Assembly (NCBI GenBank): GCA_019414245.1
Contig: DXMK01000015.1
Span: 1-64,000, forward strand
Direction: 5' to 3'
Origin: Collinsella sp.
GTDB taxonomy: Bacteria; Actinomycetota; Coriobacteriia; Coriobacteriales; Coriobacteriaceae
Length of the DNA: 64,000 nt
A program made the translations under genes and the position numbers. This document shows, in pieces, positions 7,045 through 15,337 of the stretch; position 1 is the first letter of the stretch, and the number at the start of each line of letters is the position of its first letter. The notes beneath the pieces were generated by a model that did not search any database, was not told the DNA's origin, and worked only from the letters and a program-made list of their open reading frames with translations.

Positions 7045-8346
7045 ATGGATCAAACGCAGACGAGCAATAGCGCTCCCCTGCCCATGCAAGTCACTCCCCA
7101 ACCGGAGCAAATGACCGTTTCACCTACACAAAAACCCCTGGTAACCATTGTGCACGCATCGGTTGGATCGGGCCACAAAGCCGCCGCCAACGCGATTGCA
7201 CAAGCATTTGACCTTATCCGCGGCACCAAGGGAATCCCTGAGGATATTGAAATTGAAGTGCTCGATATCCTTGATTTTGGACGTATTAAATTCGACGGCA
7301 ATAAGACCGCGGCTTCTTTTACGGGAGCCACACGCCCTATTTACGACCTGACCTGGCGATATACGCTTACAGGACATCTGCTCTGGGGCGGCGGCACAGC
7401 ATGGTCACGAATTATGTTCCCCGCCTTCAACGAATACGTCCGGACCCGCAGGCCCATAGCCGTGGTCGCAACACACATTACGGCGGCCAACGTCGCTGTG
7501 GGCGCCCGCGTCATCACGGGTATCGATTACCCGGTCATCTGCGTGCCGACCGATTACGAAGTCGAAGGCTTTTGGCCCCACAAGGACACCGATCTATTCT
7601 GTGTAGCCAACGAGTTTATGGCCGAAACGCTGCGCCCGCGCAAGGTTCCCGAGTCAAAGATCCGCATAACGGGCATCCCCATCCGAGCCGGTTTCGATTC
7701 AGATTACAAACGCGAAGATGAGCTCAGCAAGTTCAATCTCCCCATAGACAAAACCGTCGTATTGGTGATGGCTGGTGCCAGTTTACCCCAACCATACGTG
7801 CGTTTCCGCGCCGCGATGGACCACACGCTCCCCTTCTTACGCAGCTTTGAGGACATGCACTTTGTCTTTTTACCGGGCAAGGATAAAGAATACGCCACCC
7901 GACTCAAGACGCTCTTCGACGCCATGAAGCTCGAAAACGTCACGGTTCTAGACTACGTGGACGACATGGCGGCCCTCATGCACGGCTGCGACCTGGCAAT
8001 TCTCAAATCGGGCGGACTCACCGTCACCGAGTGCCTGTGCGCGCATCTGCCGATGATCCTGCTGGGCAAATCATACGGCCAGGAAAAGGCCAACACCACC
8101 ATGCTCACCGGCATGGGCGCCAGCATGCACGTCACCACGGCACGAGAGCTCATCGTAACCCTGCGCCACCTGCACGACCATCCCGAATCACTCAAAGCCC
8201 TACTCATCAACGGCGAAGTTCTACGCCGCCCCCACGCAGCCGAAGACATAGCCATCGCAACCATGGAGCTCGTAGGCAAACCCCAAAAGCGCAAACGAGC
8301 CTTCTGCCGCTTCTACTGGGGCGAAAAGCCAGCGCACATCCGCTAG
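7045..8346 (+). CDS. Glycosyltransferase, MGDG synthase / UgtP-like (GT28)
   Basis: A 433-aa peripheral membrane glycosyltransferase that probably moves a sugar from a UDP-sugar to diacylglycerol, making membrane glycolipid or a lipoteichoic-acid anchor. The N-terminal HASVGSGHKAAANAI loop (about 35-50) is the MGDG-synthase signature. The C-terminal half has the GT-B donor site ILKSGGLTVTECLCAHLPMIL (about 318-338). The first 30 residues are Pro/Gln-rich and probably disordered. ATG 7045 is chosen for its AAGGGGAG site; the frame is open much further upstream but lies antisense to trxB. No neighbouring lipid gene helps define the acceptor. Confidence 0.82.
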   Translation: MDQTQTSNSAPLPMQVTPQPEQMTVSPTQKPLVTIVHASVGSGHKAAANAIAQAFDLIRGTKGIPEDIEIEVLDILDFGRIKFDGNKTAASFTGATRPIYDLTWRYTLTGHLLWGGGTAWSRIMFPAFNEYVRTRRPIAVVATHITAANVAVGARVITGIDYPVICVPTDYEVEGFWPHKDTDLFCVANEFMAETLRPRKVPESKIRITGIPIRAGFDSDYKREDELSKFNLPIDKTVVLVMAGASLPQPYVRFRAAMDHTLPFLRSFEDMHFVFLPGKDKEYATRLKTLFDAMKLENVTVLDYVDDMAALMHGCDLAILKSGGLTVTECLCAHLPMILLGKSYGQEKANTTMLTGMGASMHVTTARELIVTLRHLHDHPESLKALLINGEVLRRPHAAEDIAIATMELVGKPQKRKRAFCRFYWGEKPAHIR

Positions 8347-8359
8347 TTTGTTAATGTCC

Positions 8360-8463
8360 GCTCGTCTGCGGGAGGCCCCTATATATCATCCCGTGCTCAA
8401 ACATTCTCGCTTCGCTGCGAAACTGCGCGCGGGACGATATATAGGGGCCTCCCGCAGACGAGC
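8360..8463. repeat. Long hairpin element, family 1, copy a
   Basis: Arms 8360-8387 and 8436-8463 are perfectly complementary over 28 bp, and pairing continues after one A.C mismatch (TCCC/GGGA). The loop domain holds TGCTCAAACATTCTCGCTTC and GCGAAACTGCGCG. The same loop domain occurs reversed in copy b and in part in copy c, but the outer arms differ between a and b. It lies downstream of the glycosyltransferase gene in a gene-free convergent region. No protein is encoded. Confidence 0.75.
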
Positions 8464-8538
8464 TGCGTCCACGCGCTAGCAACTACACCGGATTCCCCCA
8501 CCAGAAGCCGCAAAGGTGAAAACAAAGTTACTAATAAC

Positions 8539-8587
8539 AGTAAGCCGACCCGATAAAGGAACAGTTCCTTTATCGGGTCGGCTTACT
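8539..8587. repeat. Near-perfect 49-nt palindrome
   Basis: Arms of 24 nt (8539-8562 and 8564-8587) are perfectly complementary around the single base 8563, including the word GACCCGATAAAGGAAC. Neither side has a T-run, and the sequence is unrelated to the flanking hairpin elements. Cruciform, recombination site or a degenerate terminator are all possible. Confidence 0.7.
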
Positions 8588-8620
8588 AGAATGGTAAAAA
8601 TTATATCAAGCGAGTAGCCG

Positions 8621-8723
8621 CCCGCCCGTCTCTCACACATATCGTTCCACGCGCAGTTTCGCAGCGAGCGAAGCGAAGCGAGAATGTTTGAGCATGGAAT
8701 GATATGTGTGAGAGACGGGCGGG
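8621..8723. repeat. Long hairpin element, family 1, copy b (inverted)
   Basis: Arms 8621-8643 and 8701-8723 are perfect 23-bp complements. On the - strand the central domain matches copy a: TGCTCAAACATTCTCGCTTC and GCGAAACTGCGCG are identical, with 9 extra nt (a TCGCTCGCT-type expansion) between them. The closing stem is TTCCA/TGGAA here against TCCCG/CGGGA in copy a, so both sides changed together. The outer arms share only ATATC/GATAT with copy a. Confidence 0.75.
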
Positions 8724-8742
8724 AGGGATACGAGCGCCCCCC

Positions 8743-8778
8743 GCGAGAATGTTTGAGCACGGGATGATATATAGGCCC
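8743..8778. repeat. Partial hairpin element, family 1, copy c
   Basis: GCGAGAATGTTTGAGCACGG followed by GATGATATATAGG repeats, in reverse orientation, the left loop half and inner arm of copy a. The second half and matching arm are absent, so it is a truncated copy. It ends near the dut stop codon. The remaining sequence in the 8347-8805 gap shows nothing else recognisable. Confidence 0.65.
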
Positions 8779-8805
8779 CTCCCACTGGTGAGCTGACGAT
8801 TGAGT

Positions 8806-9249
8806 TTAAGCGACGCCGCTGGAGCCGAAGCCTCCTTTGCCTCGGTCGGTTTCGTCTAGTTCTTCTACTTCTACGAGGTTGACCGTAGGGACTTCTTGGA
8901 TGACAAGCTGGGCGATACGGTCGCCTTTGTTGATTTGGATGTTGTTCGTGGGGTCTAGGTTAATGAGGATGACTTTGAGCTCTCCTCGGTAGTGGGCGTC
9001 GATGAGGCCCGGCGTGTTGACTATAGACAGGCCCTGCTTGATGGCCAAGCCGCTGCGGGGCTGGACAAAGCCGGCGTAGCCGTCGGGCAGGGCGATGGCC
9101 AACCCAGTAGAGACCAGACGGCGTTCGAAGGGCTTCAGGACGCAGTCCTCGTTGGAGCGCAGATCCAAGCCGGCATCGGTGGGATGGGCGTATTTGGGAA
9201 GCTCGACGGTGGGATCGAGACGCTTTATGTTGAGGGTAATGTTGGACAT
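8806..9249 (-). CDS. dut: dUTP diphosphatase (dUTPase)
   Basis: A 147-aa enzyme that hydrolyses dUTP to dUMP and pyrophosphate, keeping uracil out of DNA and supplying dTMP synthesis. All five trimeric dUTPase motifs are present in order: [17 protein letters not shown], a [13 protein letters not shown] active-site block with Tyr, GDRIAQLV, and C-terminal [10 protein letters not shown] that closes on the substrate. The ATG at 9249 has AGGTGAT upstream. nrdR ends 4 nt upstream, so both form one unit in which a deoxynucleotide regulator and a nucleotide-pool cleaner are co-expressed. Confidence 0.96.
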   Translation of the reverse strand: MSNITLNIKRLDPTVELPKYAHPTDAGLDLRSNEDCVLKPFERRLVSTGLAIALPDGYAGFVQPRSGLAIKQGLSIVNTPGLIDAHYRGELKVILINLDPTNNIQINKGDRIAQLVIQEVPTVNLVEVEELDETDRGKGGFGSSGVA

Positions 9250-9253
9250 GGAA

Positions 9254-9697
9254 TCACCTTAGCTTGTCGAGCTCTTGCAGAAACTCATCGACGTCTTTGA
9301 AATCGCGGTAGACCGAGGCAAAGCGGATGTACGCCACCTTGTCGATCTTGGCCAAGCGTTTGAGCACCATGTCACCCAACTCATGCGACGTGACGGCCGT
9401 CAGCGTGCGAGAGCGCAGCTCGACCTCAATGTCGTCGATAATCTCATTGAGCTTCTTAGTGTCGATATCACGCTTGATGGTGGCGCGCATCAAGCCGACG
9501 AACAGCTTATTGCGATCGAACCGCTGCTTGGTTCCGTCCGACTTAATGACCTCGATTGGGTCTTCGCATCGCTCGAACGTTGTAAAGCGGTAGTTACACG
9601 AGCAACATTCGCGACGGCGCTTAATGGTGTTATTTGACTCCTGCATACGGGAATCAACGACGCGGGTATGTGCCTTGCCGCATTTGGGACAGCGCAT
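9254..9697 (-). CDS. nrdR: Transcriptional repressor NrdR
   Basis: A 147-aa regulator of ribonucleotide reductase genes. It has an N-terminal zinc ribbon (Cys3, Cys6, Cys31, Cys34) and an ATP-cone (about 48-138, from [18 protein letters not shown]) that senses ATP and dATP. Length is standard. The ATG at 9697 is chosen for the AAAAGGAGGTACC site; an upstream in-frame start would delay the zinc ribbon. It follows the LysM gene by 51 nt, and the set lies divergent from lexA as in mycobacteria (Rv2718c-Rv2719c-lexA). It could be partly SOS-controlled through read-through from the LysM promoter. Confidence 0.95.
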   Translation of the reverse strand: MRCPKCGKAHTRVVDSRMQESNNTIKRRRECCSCNYRFTTFERCEDPIEVIKSDGTKQRFDRNKLFVGLMRATIKRDIDTKKLNEIIDDIEVELRSRTLTAVTSHELGDMVLKRLAKIDKVAYIRFASVYRDFKDVDEFLQELDKLR

Positions 9698-9748
9698 GGT
9701 ACCTCCTTTTAAACGATAACAAGGGTACCATGCGCAGCGCAATAATGA

Positions 9749-10201
9749 TTACGAACGAGCAGGAACCTTAAGATGCGCACCGGCGGCGAGCGAACCATGC
9801 TCCAGATGATTGACGTTACGGATCATGTCGGAAGTCTCTTGCGTGGAAAGGCCTTCGATTGGATATTCCTCGGCAAGCGACCAAAGAGAATCGCCAGACT
9901 GAACGCGAATGGTCTCATAGGTAACGTTGGAAACAGACTCGGCATACGCGGCGTGACGAGCGCTAAAGACCGACGTAGCGAGGACAAAGAAGAGCGTGAG
10001 CGCAACGGCAACGGCGACAATCGTCGAAACCTTCAGGGCAACGCGGGGCGGCGCGACTACAGCCTGCTGATTGCGAGCAGGCTTTACAGTCAAAGGCTGA
10101 AAGCCGGAGCGGCCACCCTGAACAACCGTAAAAGTGGGTTCTGCAGGCGTCTCGAGCTTAAGGGCGAGGTTTCCCTGGACCATATTCGTTGCGTTCATCA
10201 T
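9749..10201 (-). CDS. Membrane-anchored LysM protein, SOS division inhibitor (YneA/ChiZ-like)
   Basis: A 150-aa bitopic membrane protein: a cytosolic disordered segment (1-55), one transmembrane helix (about 57-79) and an extracytoplasmic LysM domain (about 97-148) starting TIRVQSGDSLWSLAEEYPI. This architecture, and a position divergent from lexA with LexA boxes in between, matches the SOS-induced inhibitors YneA (Bacillus), DivS (Corynebacterium) and ChiZ (Mycobacterium), which delay division during DNA damage. Start 10201 has GAGAGGAG upstream; an adjacent Met at 10198 is an alternative. Function is inferred from architecture and context, as sequence in this group is poorly conserved. Confidence 0.8.
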   Translation of the reverse strand: MMNATNMVQGNLALKLETPAEPTFTVVQGGRSGFQPLTVKPARNQQAVVAPPRVALKVSTIVAVAVALTLFFVLATSVFSARHAAYAESVSNVTYETIRVQSGDSLWSLAEEYPIEGLSTQETSDMIRNVNHLEHGSLAAGAHLKVPARS

Positions 10202-10268
10202 GTTCTCCTCTCGCGTGTTTTGCTGAGAACAGTTTTATCAAGCCGCGCGGACAAAAATGTCTAGCGCG

Positions 10269-10338
10269 AGAACGAATGTTCGGTTATTATTATCTTCGAA
10301 CAGTTGTTCCTGTCAAGCAAAATTCGAACATTTGTTTG
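10269..10338. promoter_or_regulatory. Three LexA (SOS) boxes between lexA and LysM gene
   Basis: Three matches to the Gram-positive SOS box CGAAC-N4-GTTCG: AGAAC-GAAT-GTTCG (10269-10282), CGAAC-AGTT-GTTCC (10297-10310) and CGAAC-ATTT-GTTTG (10325-10338), each 9 of 10. Centres are 28 bp apart, close to whole helical turns. A weaker half-site AGAACAGTTT lies at 10227-10236 nearer the LysM gene. The array should repress both divergent genes. Confidence 0.85.
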
Positions 10339-10361
10339 ACATTGGTAGAGAGGATGCCCTG

Positions 10362-11006
10362 ATGGCTCGCAAAATTACCAAGCGTCAGCAGCAAATTTAC
10401 GACTTCATCAAGGAATATCAGCAGGAGAAGGGTTATCCGCCCAGCGTGCGCGAGATGGCTTCTGCCGTGGGCCTTTCCTCCCCCAGCACCGTGCACGCCC
10501 ATCTATCTGCTCTGGAGGCGCGCGGGCTACTCAAGCGCGATGCCACCAAACCGCGCGCCCTGGAACTCTTTAACGAGGACGGTTCCTCTGTCTCAATTTC
10601 TAAATCTGATGAGCCCACCGCACCTCGCGGAACGGTCTCGCTACCGCTCGTTGGTCGCGTTGCGGCTGGGATTCCCATTCTGGCCGAGCAGAATATCGAA
10701 GACACTTTTACTATCCCGACCGAAATCGCCACCGATCAGGGTTCCTTTATCCTTGAGGTGCATGGGAGCTCAATGATCAATGTCGGCATCTTCAATGGCG
10801 ATTACATCATCGTCCGTGAACAAAAGAGTGCCATGAACGGCGAAATTGTCGTGGCCATGATTGATGGTTCAGCGACCGTCAAGACGTTCTACAAGGAGCA
10901 GGGACGCGTACGCCTGCAGCCCGAGAATGACACCATGGAGCCTATCTATGCAACGAATCCCGTTATCTTGGGCAAAGTCGTCGGCTTGATGCGCCGGTTC
11001 TCGTAA
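10362..11006 (+). CDS. lexA: SOS repressor LexA
   Basis: A 214-aa repressor and self-cleaving protease of the S24 family. The N-terminal winged helix (about 5-65) includes PPSVREMASAVGLSSPSTVH; the Ala102-Gly103 cleavage site lies in GRVAAGIP; the catalytic dyad is Ser137 (GSSM) and Lys174 (TVKTF). RecA filaments from the recA gene in this window would trigger cleavage. ATG 10362 is chosen because the MARKITKRQQ start is typical of LexA and AGAGGA lies 8 nt upstream; a longer frame runs through the operator region. It overlaps the next gene by TAATG. Confidence 0.96.
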   Translation: MARKITKRQQQIYDFIKEYQQEKGYPPSVREMASAVGLSSPSTVHAHLSALEARGLLKRDATKPRALELFNEDGSSVSISKSDEPTAPRGTVSLPLVGRVAAGIPILAEQNIEDTFTIPTEIATDQGSFILEVHGSSMINVGIFNGDYIIVREQKSAMNGEIVVAMIDGSATVKTFYKEQGRVRLQPENDTMEPIYATNPVILGKVVGLMRRFS

Positions 11007-11710
11007 TGCAAAAACGCATCACTATCTTTGATACCGTCCGCGGGTTTACGATGATTTCAATGGCAGGTTTTCACGCTTGCTACGATCTCGCCTACCTGTA
11101 CGACTGGGATATGCCCTGGTTTACCCAGACCGTCTTTCAAGACATCTGGCGCGCCAGCATCAGCTGGATATTTTTGTTTATCGCGGGTTGGATGTGCACG
11201 CTCTCACGCAACAATGCTAAACGAGCGGCCAAGTACGCAGCCGCAGCTTTGGTCGTCTGGATCGCAACAACGCTCGTATCGGTCGACGATTCAGTGAACT
11301 TTGGCATCATTTATTGCATGGCGGCGTGTACCGCTGTGGCAGCCGTAACACGACCGATGCTTCAGAAAGTGCCCAGCACGTGGGGCATTGCGATATGCCT
11401 CGCTCTCTTCGCAGCGACATGGGGCATCCCGAAATCGACCTATTCATTCCCCTATTTGGCGTGGCTAGGATTTCCCGACCCCTGGTTCGTTTCAGGCGAC
11501 TATTATCCAATCATCCCGTTCATATTCATGTATCTCACAGGATACTTTGCTGCGCGTACCGCTCAAAGATGTGAACATCCCGCCCCAAGCTGGGCCTACG
11601 CCAATCCCGTCCCGGCGCTCGCCAGCCTTGGACGTCATGCACTCCCCTTTTATCTGCTGCATCAGCCCATCATTCTGGGCATTTTGGAGCTCGTCTACTC
11701 GGTGCGATAA
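11006..11710 (+). CDS. DUF1624 / HGSNAT-like membrane acyltransferase-type protein
   Basis: A 234-aa polytopic membrane protein with about six to seven hydrophobic segments. The N-terminus RITIFDTVRGFTMISMAGFH matches the heparan-alpha-glucosaminide N-acetyltransferase catalytic family (DUF1624), and a conserved GRHALPFYLLHQPII helix closes it. Family members may acylate surface sugars using a cytosolic acetyl donor, but the bacterial substrate is unknown. It starts inside the lexA stop codon (TAATG), so it is translationally coupled and likely SOS-responsive. It ends convergent with hflX, overlapping its 3' end by 16 bp, with no terminator between. Confidence 0.72.
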   Translation: MQKRITIFDTVRGFTMISMAGFHACYDLAYLYDWDMPWFTQTVFQDIWRASISWIFLFIAGWMCTLSRNNAKRAAKYAAAALVVWIATTLVSVDDSVNFGIIYCMAACTAVAAVTRPMLQKVPSTWGIAICLALFAATWGIPKSTYSFPYLAWLGFPDPWFVSGDYYPIIPFIFMYLTGYFAARTAQRCEHPAPSWAYANPVPALASLGRHALPFYLLHQPIILGILELVYSVR

Positions 11711-12984
11711 CGCTCGAGCCGCGACGCGATACGGGCCGGCAGCTTCGCCACAATACGAACGCCGTCCTCAAGATATTCCTCGTGCAAAAGGGTTCCCTGC
11801 TCATGCACCAGCGTGATGAGGGCGCCCTCGCGATACGGGATATCAGCAGAAAGCAACACATCGGTAGCAGCCGCCTCACGAGCAATACGGTCGACGAGAT
11901 CGTCGAGTCCCTCGCCCGTCTGGGCCGAGAACAGCACGGCCTCTGGATAGCGACGACGGAAGCTCAATCGATCAACGCTATCGAGAAGATCGATTTTATT
12001 GAATACGGTAAGCGTTAAACGCTCTCCAGCGCCGATCTCATCAAGCACGCGGTCAACAGCCTCCAGCTGCCGTTCATAGTCCTCGTCAGACGCATCTACG
12101 ACTTTGAGAATTAAATCGGCACCCAACACCTCGGACAGCGTCGATCTAAAGGCATCGACCAAACCATGCGGTAGCTTTTGAATAAAGCCGACGGTATCGG
12201 TAATCGTCATGCCGCGACCGCCGGGCAGGCGATACGAACGCGTCGTCGGGTCGAGCGTAGCAAACAGCTTGTCCTGCGAAAGTACCGTAGAGCCGGTCAG
12301 GCGATTGAGCAACGTCGATTTACCGGCATTGGTATAACCGGCTAACGCGACGCGAAACGCCGGTGACTCAATGCGGCTCTTGGACTGGACATCGCGACGC
12401 TGTTCAACCTGCTTAAGCTCACGACGAAGCGCGGCAATCTTGTTGCGAATCAAGCGACGGTCGACCTCGAGCTGACTTTCACCCTGTCCAAAGCGTGAGC
12501 CGATGCCACCGCGCGTCTGCTCCTTGGCAAGATGGCTCCACATGCCGCGCAGGCGAGGTAACAGATATTGAAGCTGTGCCAGCTGTACCTGCAGGCGTCC
12601 CTCACGCGTCTGAGCATGCAGGCCAAAGATATCCAGGATCAGTGCTGTACGATCGATAATTTTTACCGGCTCGCCCACGGCCTTCTCCAAATAAGATTGT
12701 TGCGAAGGCGTAAGGTCATCGTCAAAAATAACGACATCGGCATCCATGCGATGCACCAGGCCGCACAACTCTTCAACCTTACCGGAACCGATAAACGATT
12801 TAGGATATGGCTTTACCAAACGCTGTGACAAACGCGCCACGCACTGGGCACCAGCCGTGTGGGCAAGACGCTCCAGCTCATCGAGCGAGCGATCGAGCGG
12901 CCATGCATTGTCGCGCCATTCAACACCAACCAAAATGGCACGCTCGGGCTCGGGTGCCGTGGGAACAAGGGGAAAACGGGCCAT
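11695..12984 (-). CDS. hflX: Ribosome-associated GTPase HflX
   Basis: A 429-aa GTPase that binds the 50S subunit and splits stalled ribosomes. An N-terminal HflX domain (about 15-110, with PKSFIGSGKVEEL) and a linking coiled coil (about 170-200, preceded by TRGGIGSRFGQGE) lead to the G domain (about 211-375). There G1 is GYTNAGKST at 216-224, G3 is DTVGF and G4 is NKID. The start codon shares its A with the miaA stop (TAATG), so hflX is coupled to the upstream tRNA gene. The 3' end overlaps a gene on the other strand by 16 bp. Confidence 0.95.
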   Translation of the reverse strand: MARFPLVPTAPEPERAILVGVEWRDNAWPLDRSLDELERLAHTAGAQCVARLSQRLVKPYPKSFIGSGKVEELCGLVHRMDADVVIFDDDLTPSQQSYLEKAVGEPVKIIDRTALILDIFGLHAQTREGRLQVQLAQLQYLLPRLRGMWSHLAKEQTRGGIGSRFGQGESQLEVDRRLIRNKIAALRRELKQVEQRRDVQSKSRIESPAFRVALAGYTNAGKSTLLNRLTGSTVLSQDKLFATLDPTTRSYRLPGGRGMTITDTVGFIQKLPHGLVDAFRSTLSEVLGADLILKVVDASDEDYERQLEAVDRVLDEIGAGERLTLTVFNKIDLLDSVDRLSFRRRYPEAVLFSAQTGEGLDDLVDRIAREAAATDVLLSADIPYREGALITLVHEQGTLLHEEYLEDGVRIVAKLPARIASRLERYRTE

Positions 12985-13922
12985 TAGACAGCCTCAATAC
13001 GATGCAGGATATCCTCAACGACCTCATCGATCGTAAATTCATCCATATCAAACCACACGATACGGTCATCGCGTTTAAACCACGAAAGCTGACGCTTGGC
13101 ATAGCGACGCGAACGCATCTTGATGAGTTCGCGAGCCTCATCCATAGAAATCACGCCGTTAAAGGCATCGATAATCTCTTTATAGCCAATCGCCTGCATC
13201 GAAGTCAGGGCATCTGCCAGCCCCTGGTCCATAAGACCGCGAACCTCATCGACAAGGCCCTGCTCAAACATCAGATCGACGCGCAGGTTAATGCGCTCGT
13301 AGAGCATCTCGCGATTACGCGTCAGACCAAACCACAAAGCGTGATAATGCTCGCGCGGAACACTAAACTGCGACTTTTGCTGCGCGTAGGACACTCCATC
13401 ATCGTGCATTTCGAGAGCGCGAATCACGCGGCGAACATTATGGGGGTGGATGACCGCAGCGGACTCGGGGTCGCGCTCGGCAAGCAGGGCATGCAGTCCC
13501 TCCTCGCCAATACGCTCGGCAAGCTCCTGATAGCCCGCACGGCGATCGTCCTCAAGTTCACCCGAGGGAAAGTCCATCTCATCGAGGGCGGCCTTGAGAT
13601 ACAGCCCCGTACCCCCGCAAAACACCGGCAGGCGGCCCTCGCCAAGCAAGCGCTCAACATGCGCGCGAGCGTCAGCCTGATAAAGCGCAGCAGAATATGC
13701 CACACCCGGCTCTACAATGTCGACGAGACGCAGCGGCGCCGTACACTCATCGGGCGCCATCTTTGCGGTACCGATATCCATGCCGCGATAGATTTGCATC
13801 GCATCGCACGACAGCACTTCGGACGAAAGACGAGCTGCCAAACGATCGGCAACATCGCTCTTACCAACCGCCGTCGGACCGACGATCGCAACGGCGGAAA
13901 GACCTGCCCCGGGAGCAACCAT
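12984..13922 (-). CDS. miaA: tRNA dimethylallyltransferase
   Basis: A 312-aa enzyme that adds an isopentenyl group to N6 of A37 in tRNAs reading U-starting codons. The P-loop GPTAVGKS is at 15-22, the DMAPP and tRNA-binding sequences MQIYRGMDIGTAKM and FCGGTGLYLKA follow, and the C-terminal TSMQAIGYKEI motif is present. Its product is the substrate of MiaB, encoded immediately upstream with a one-base overlap, so two successive A37 modification steps are made together; hflX follows in the same unit. Length is usual. Confidence 0.95.
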   Translation of the reverse strand: MVAPGAGLSAVAIVGPTAVGKSDVADRLAARLSSEVLSCDAMQIYRGMDIGTAKMAPDECTAPLRLVDIVEPGVAYSAALYQADARAHVERLLGEGRLPVFCGGTGLYLKAALDEMDFPSGELEDDRRAGYQELAERIGEEGLHALLAERDPESAAVIHPHNVRRVIRALEMHDDGVSYAQQKSQFSVPREHYHALWFGLTRNREMLYERINLRVDLMFEQGLVDEVRGLMDQGLADALTSMQAIGYKEIIDAFNGVISMDEARELIKMRSRRYAKRQLSWFKRDDRIVWFDMDEFTIDEVVEDILHRIEAV

Positions 13923-15298
13923 TAGCGCGGCTCGCCCACAACGGAGCCAGACAAATACCAGGTCTTGGCAACGTCAACGTCAACATCAACGATCTTGCCA
14001 ACAAGCTGGTCGATGCTGTAACCCTCTGGGATAGGCGCATGCACGGTCTGATTCTTGGGACTCTTGCCCAGTAGCACCGCGTCATTCTTTTTGCTCGTTC
14101 CCTCAATGAGCGCCGGAACCACAGTATGAAGCTCACCCTGGTTATACTCGTGTGCCGTGGTCTCGATAACCTTAACCAGGCGGTTGAAACGCTCGAGAAT
14201 AACCTCATGCGGCGTAGGATCATCAATCTCGGCGGCCGGGGTACCGGCGCGCTTGGAATAGATGAAGGTATAGGCCTGAGCATAGCGGACCGTCTCGGCA
14301 AGTGAGAGCGTCTGCTCAAAGTCATCTTCAGTCTCGCCCGGGAAGCCAACGATAATGTCGGTCGAGAGCGCGATGTCGGGCATGCGGTTGCGAATGCGAT
14401 CGACCAGGCCCAGATAGTCCTCGCGTGTATAACGGCGATTCATCTCTTTGAGGATCCGCGTCGAACCTGACTGGACGGCCAGGTGCAGCTGCGGCATAAC
14501 GGCAGGCGTCTCGGCCATGGCGTCGATGGTCTCGGGCAGCAGGTCCTTGGGATGCGAAGACGTAAAGAAGATGCGCTCCACGCCCGTATCGCCCACGGCA
14601 CGTAGCAGATCGGCAAAGCGCGGCTTACCAAACAAATCGCGGCCATATGAGTTAACGTTTTGGCCCAGCAGCGTAATCTCACGCACGCCCTGGCGCACCA
14701 AACCGGTCACCTCGTCGACAATCTCCTCGAAGGGGCGGCTCTTTTCGCGACCGCGCACGTACGGCACGATGCAGTAGGTGCAGAAGTTATTGCAGCCCGT
14801 CATGATGGGCATCCAGGCGTGATACTGCGTCTCACGGTGCCACGGCATACTCATGGCATCCGTATCCTCATGCTCATTGGTGCGGATATGACGCTTGCCG
14901 TCCAGGAACGCCTCGGCAATGAGCTCGGCCACATGTGCGATGGAATGCGTGCCAAAGATGACATTGACGTTATCGACGTTGGTGAGCAGACCCTCTCCAT
15001 CACGCTGCGCGATGCAGCCGCCCACGGCAACCACACGCTTGCCCGAAGGCGAAGGCGGCAGGCTTTTGCAGGAATTGCACTGACCGTACAGGCGCGTATC
15101 GGCAGCCTCGCGCACACAGCACGTCATGAAGACAACGATATCGGCATGCGCGGGATCGAGCGCCATGAGGCAGCCATACGAATCAAGCAGACCGCTCACA
15201 CGCTCGGAGTCGTGCTGATTCATCTGGCAGCCAAAGGTGCGGATAAAGTAGGTTTTACCGGCAAGAATATCGCGTACGGAACGCTGGTCCATGTGCAT
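13922..15298 (-). CDS. miaB: tRNA-2-methylthio-N6-dimethylallyladenosine synthase
   Basis: A 458-aa radical-SAM methylthiotransferase that converts i6A37 to ms2i6A37. An N-terminal UPF0004 domain carries one [4Fe-4S] cluster on Cys24, Cys60 and Cys95; the radical SAM cluster uses Cys169, Cys173 and Cys176 in CNNFCTYC; a TRAM domain (about 385-455) binds RNA. It is the first of three methylthiotransferase paralogues in this window (with RimO and MtaB). ATG 15298 has AGGA nearby; a second ATG at 15292 is equally possible. It follows spoVS by 39 nt and overlaps miaA by one base. Confidence 0.95.
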   Translation of the reverse strand: MHMDQRSVRDILAGKTYFIRTFGCQMNQHDSERVSGLLDSYGCLMALDPAHADIVVFMTCCVREAADTRLYGQCNSCKSLPPSPSGKRVVAVGGCIAQRDGEGLLTNVDNVNVIFGTHSIAHVAELIAEAFLDGKRHIRTNEHEDTDAMSMPWHRETQYHAWMPIMTGCNNFCTYCIVPYVRGREKSRPFEEIVDEVTGLVRQGVREITLLGQNVNSYGRDLFGKPRFADLLRAVGDTGVERIFFTSSHPKDLLPETIDAMAETPAVMPQLHLAVQSGSTRILKEMNRRYTREDYLGLVDRIRNRMPDIALSTDIIVGFPGETEDDFEQTLSLAETVRYAQAYTFIYSKRAGTPAAEIDDPTPHEVILERFNRLVKVIETTAHEYNQGELHTVVPALIEGTSKKNDAVLLGKSPKNQTVHAPIPEGYSIDQLVGKIVDVDVDVAKTWYLSGSVVGEPR

Positions 15299-15337
15299 AA
15301 GTCCTAACGATGGGGAGCGGAACGAGGCAAGCAGAAG

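Noticed and set aside
8347..8805. CRISPR array or tandem repeat in the palindrome block
   Set aside because: The repeats are inverted, few, unevenly spaced and have no unique spacers of constant length.
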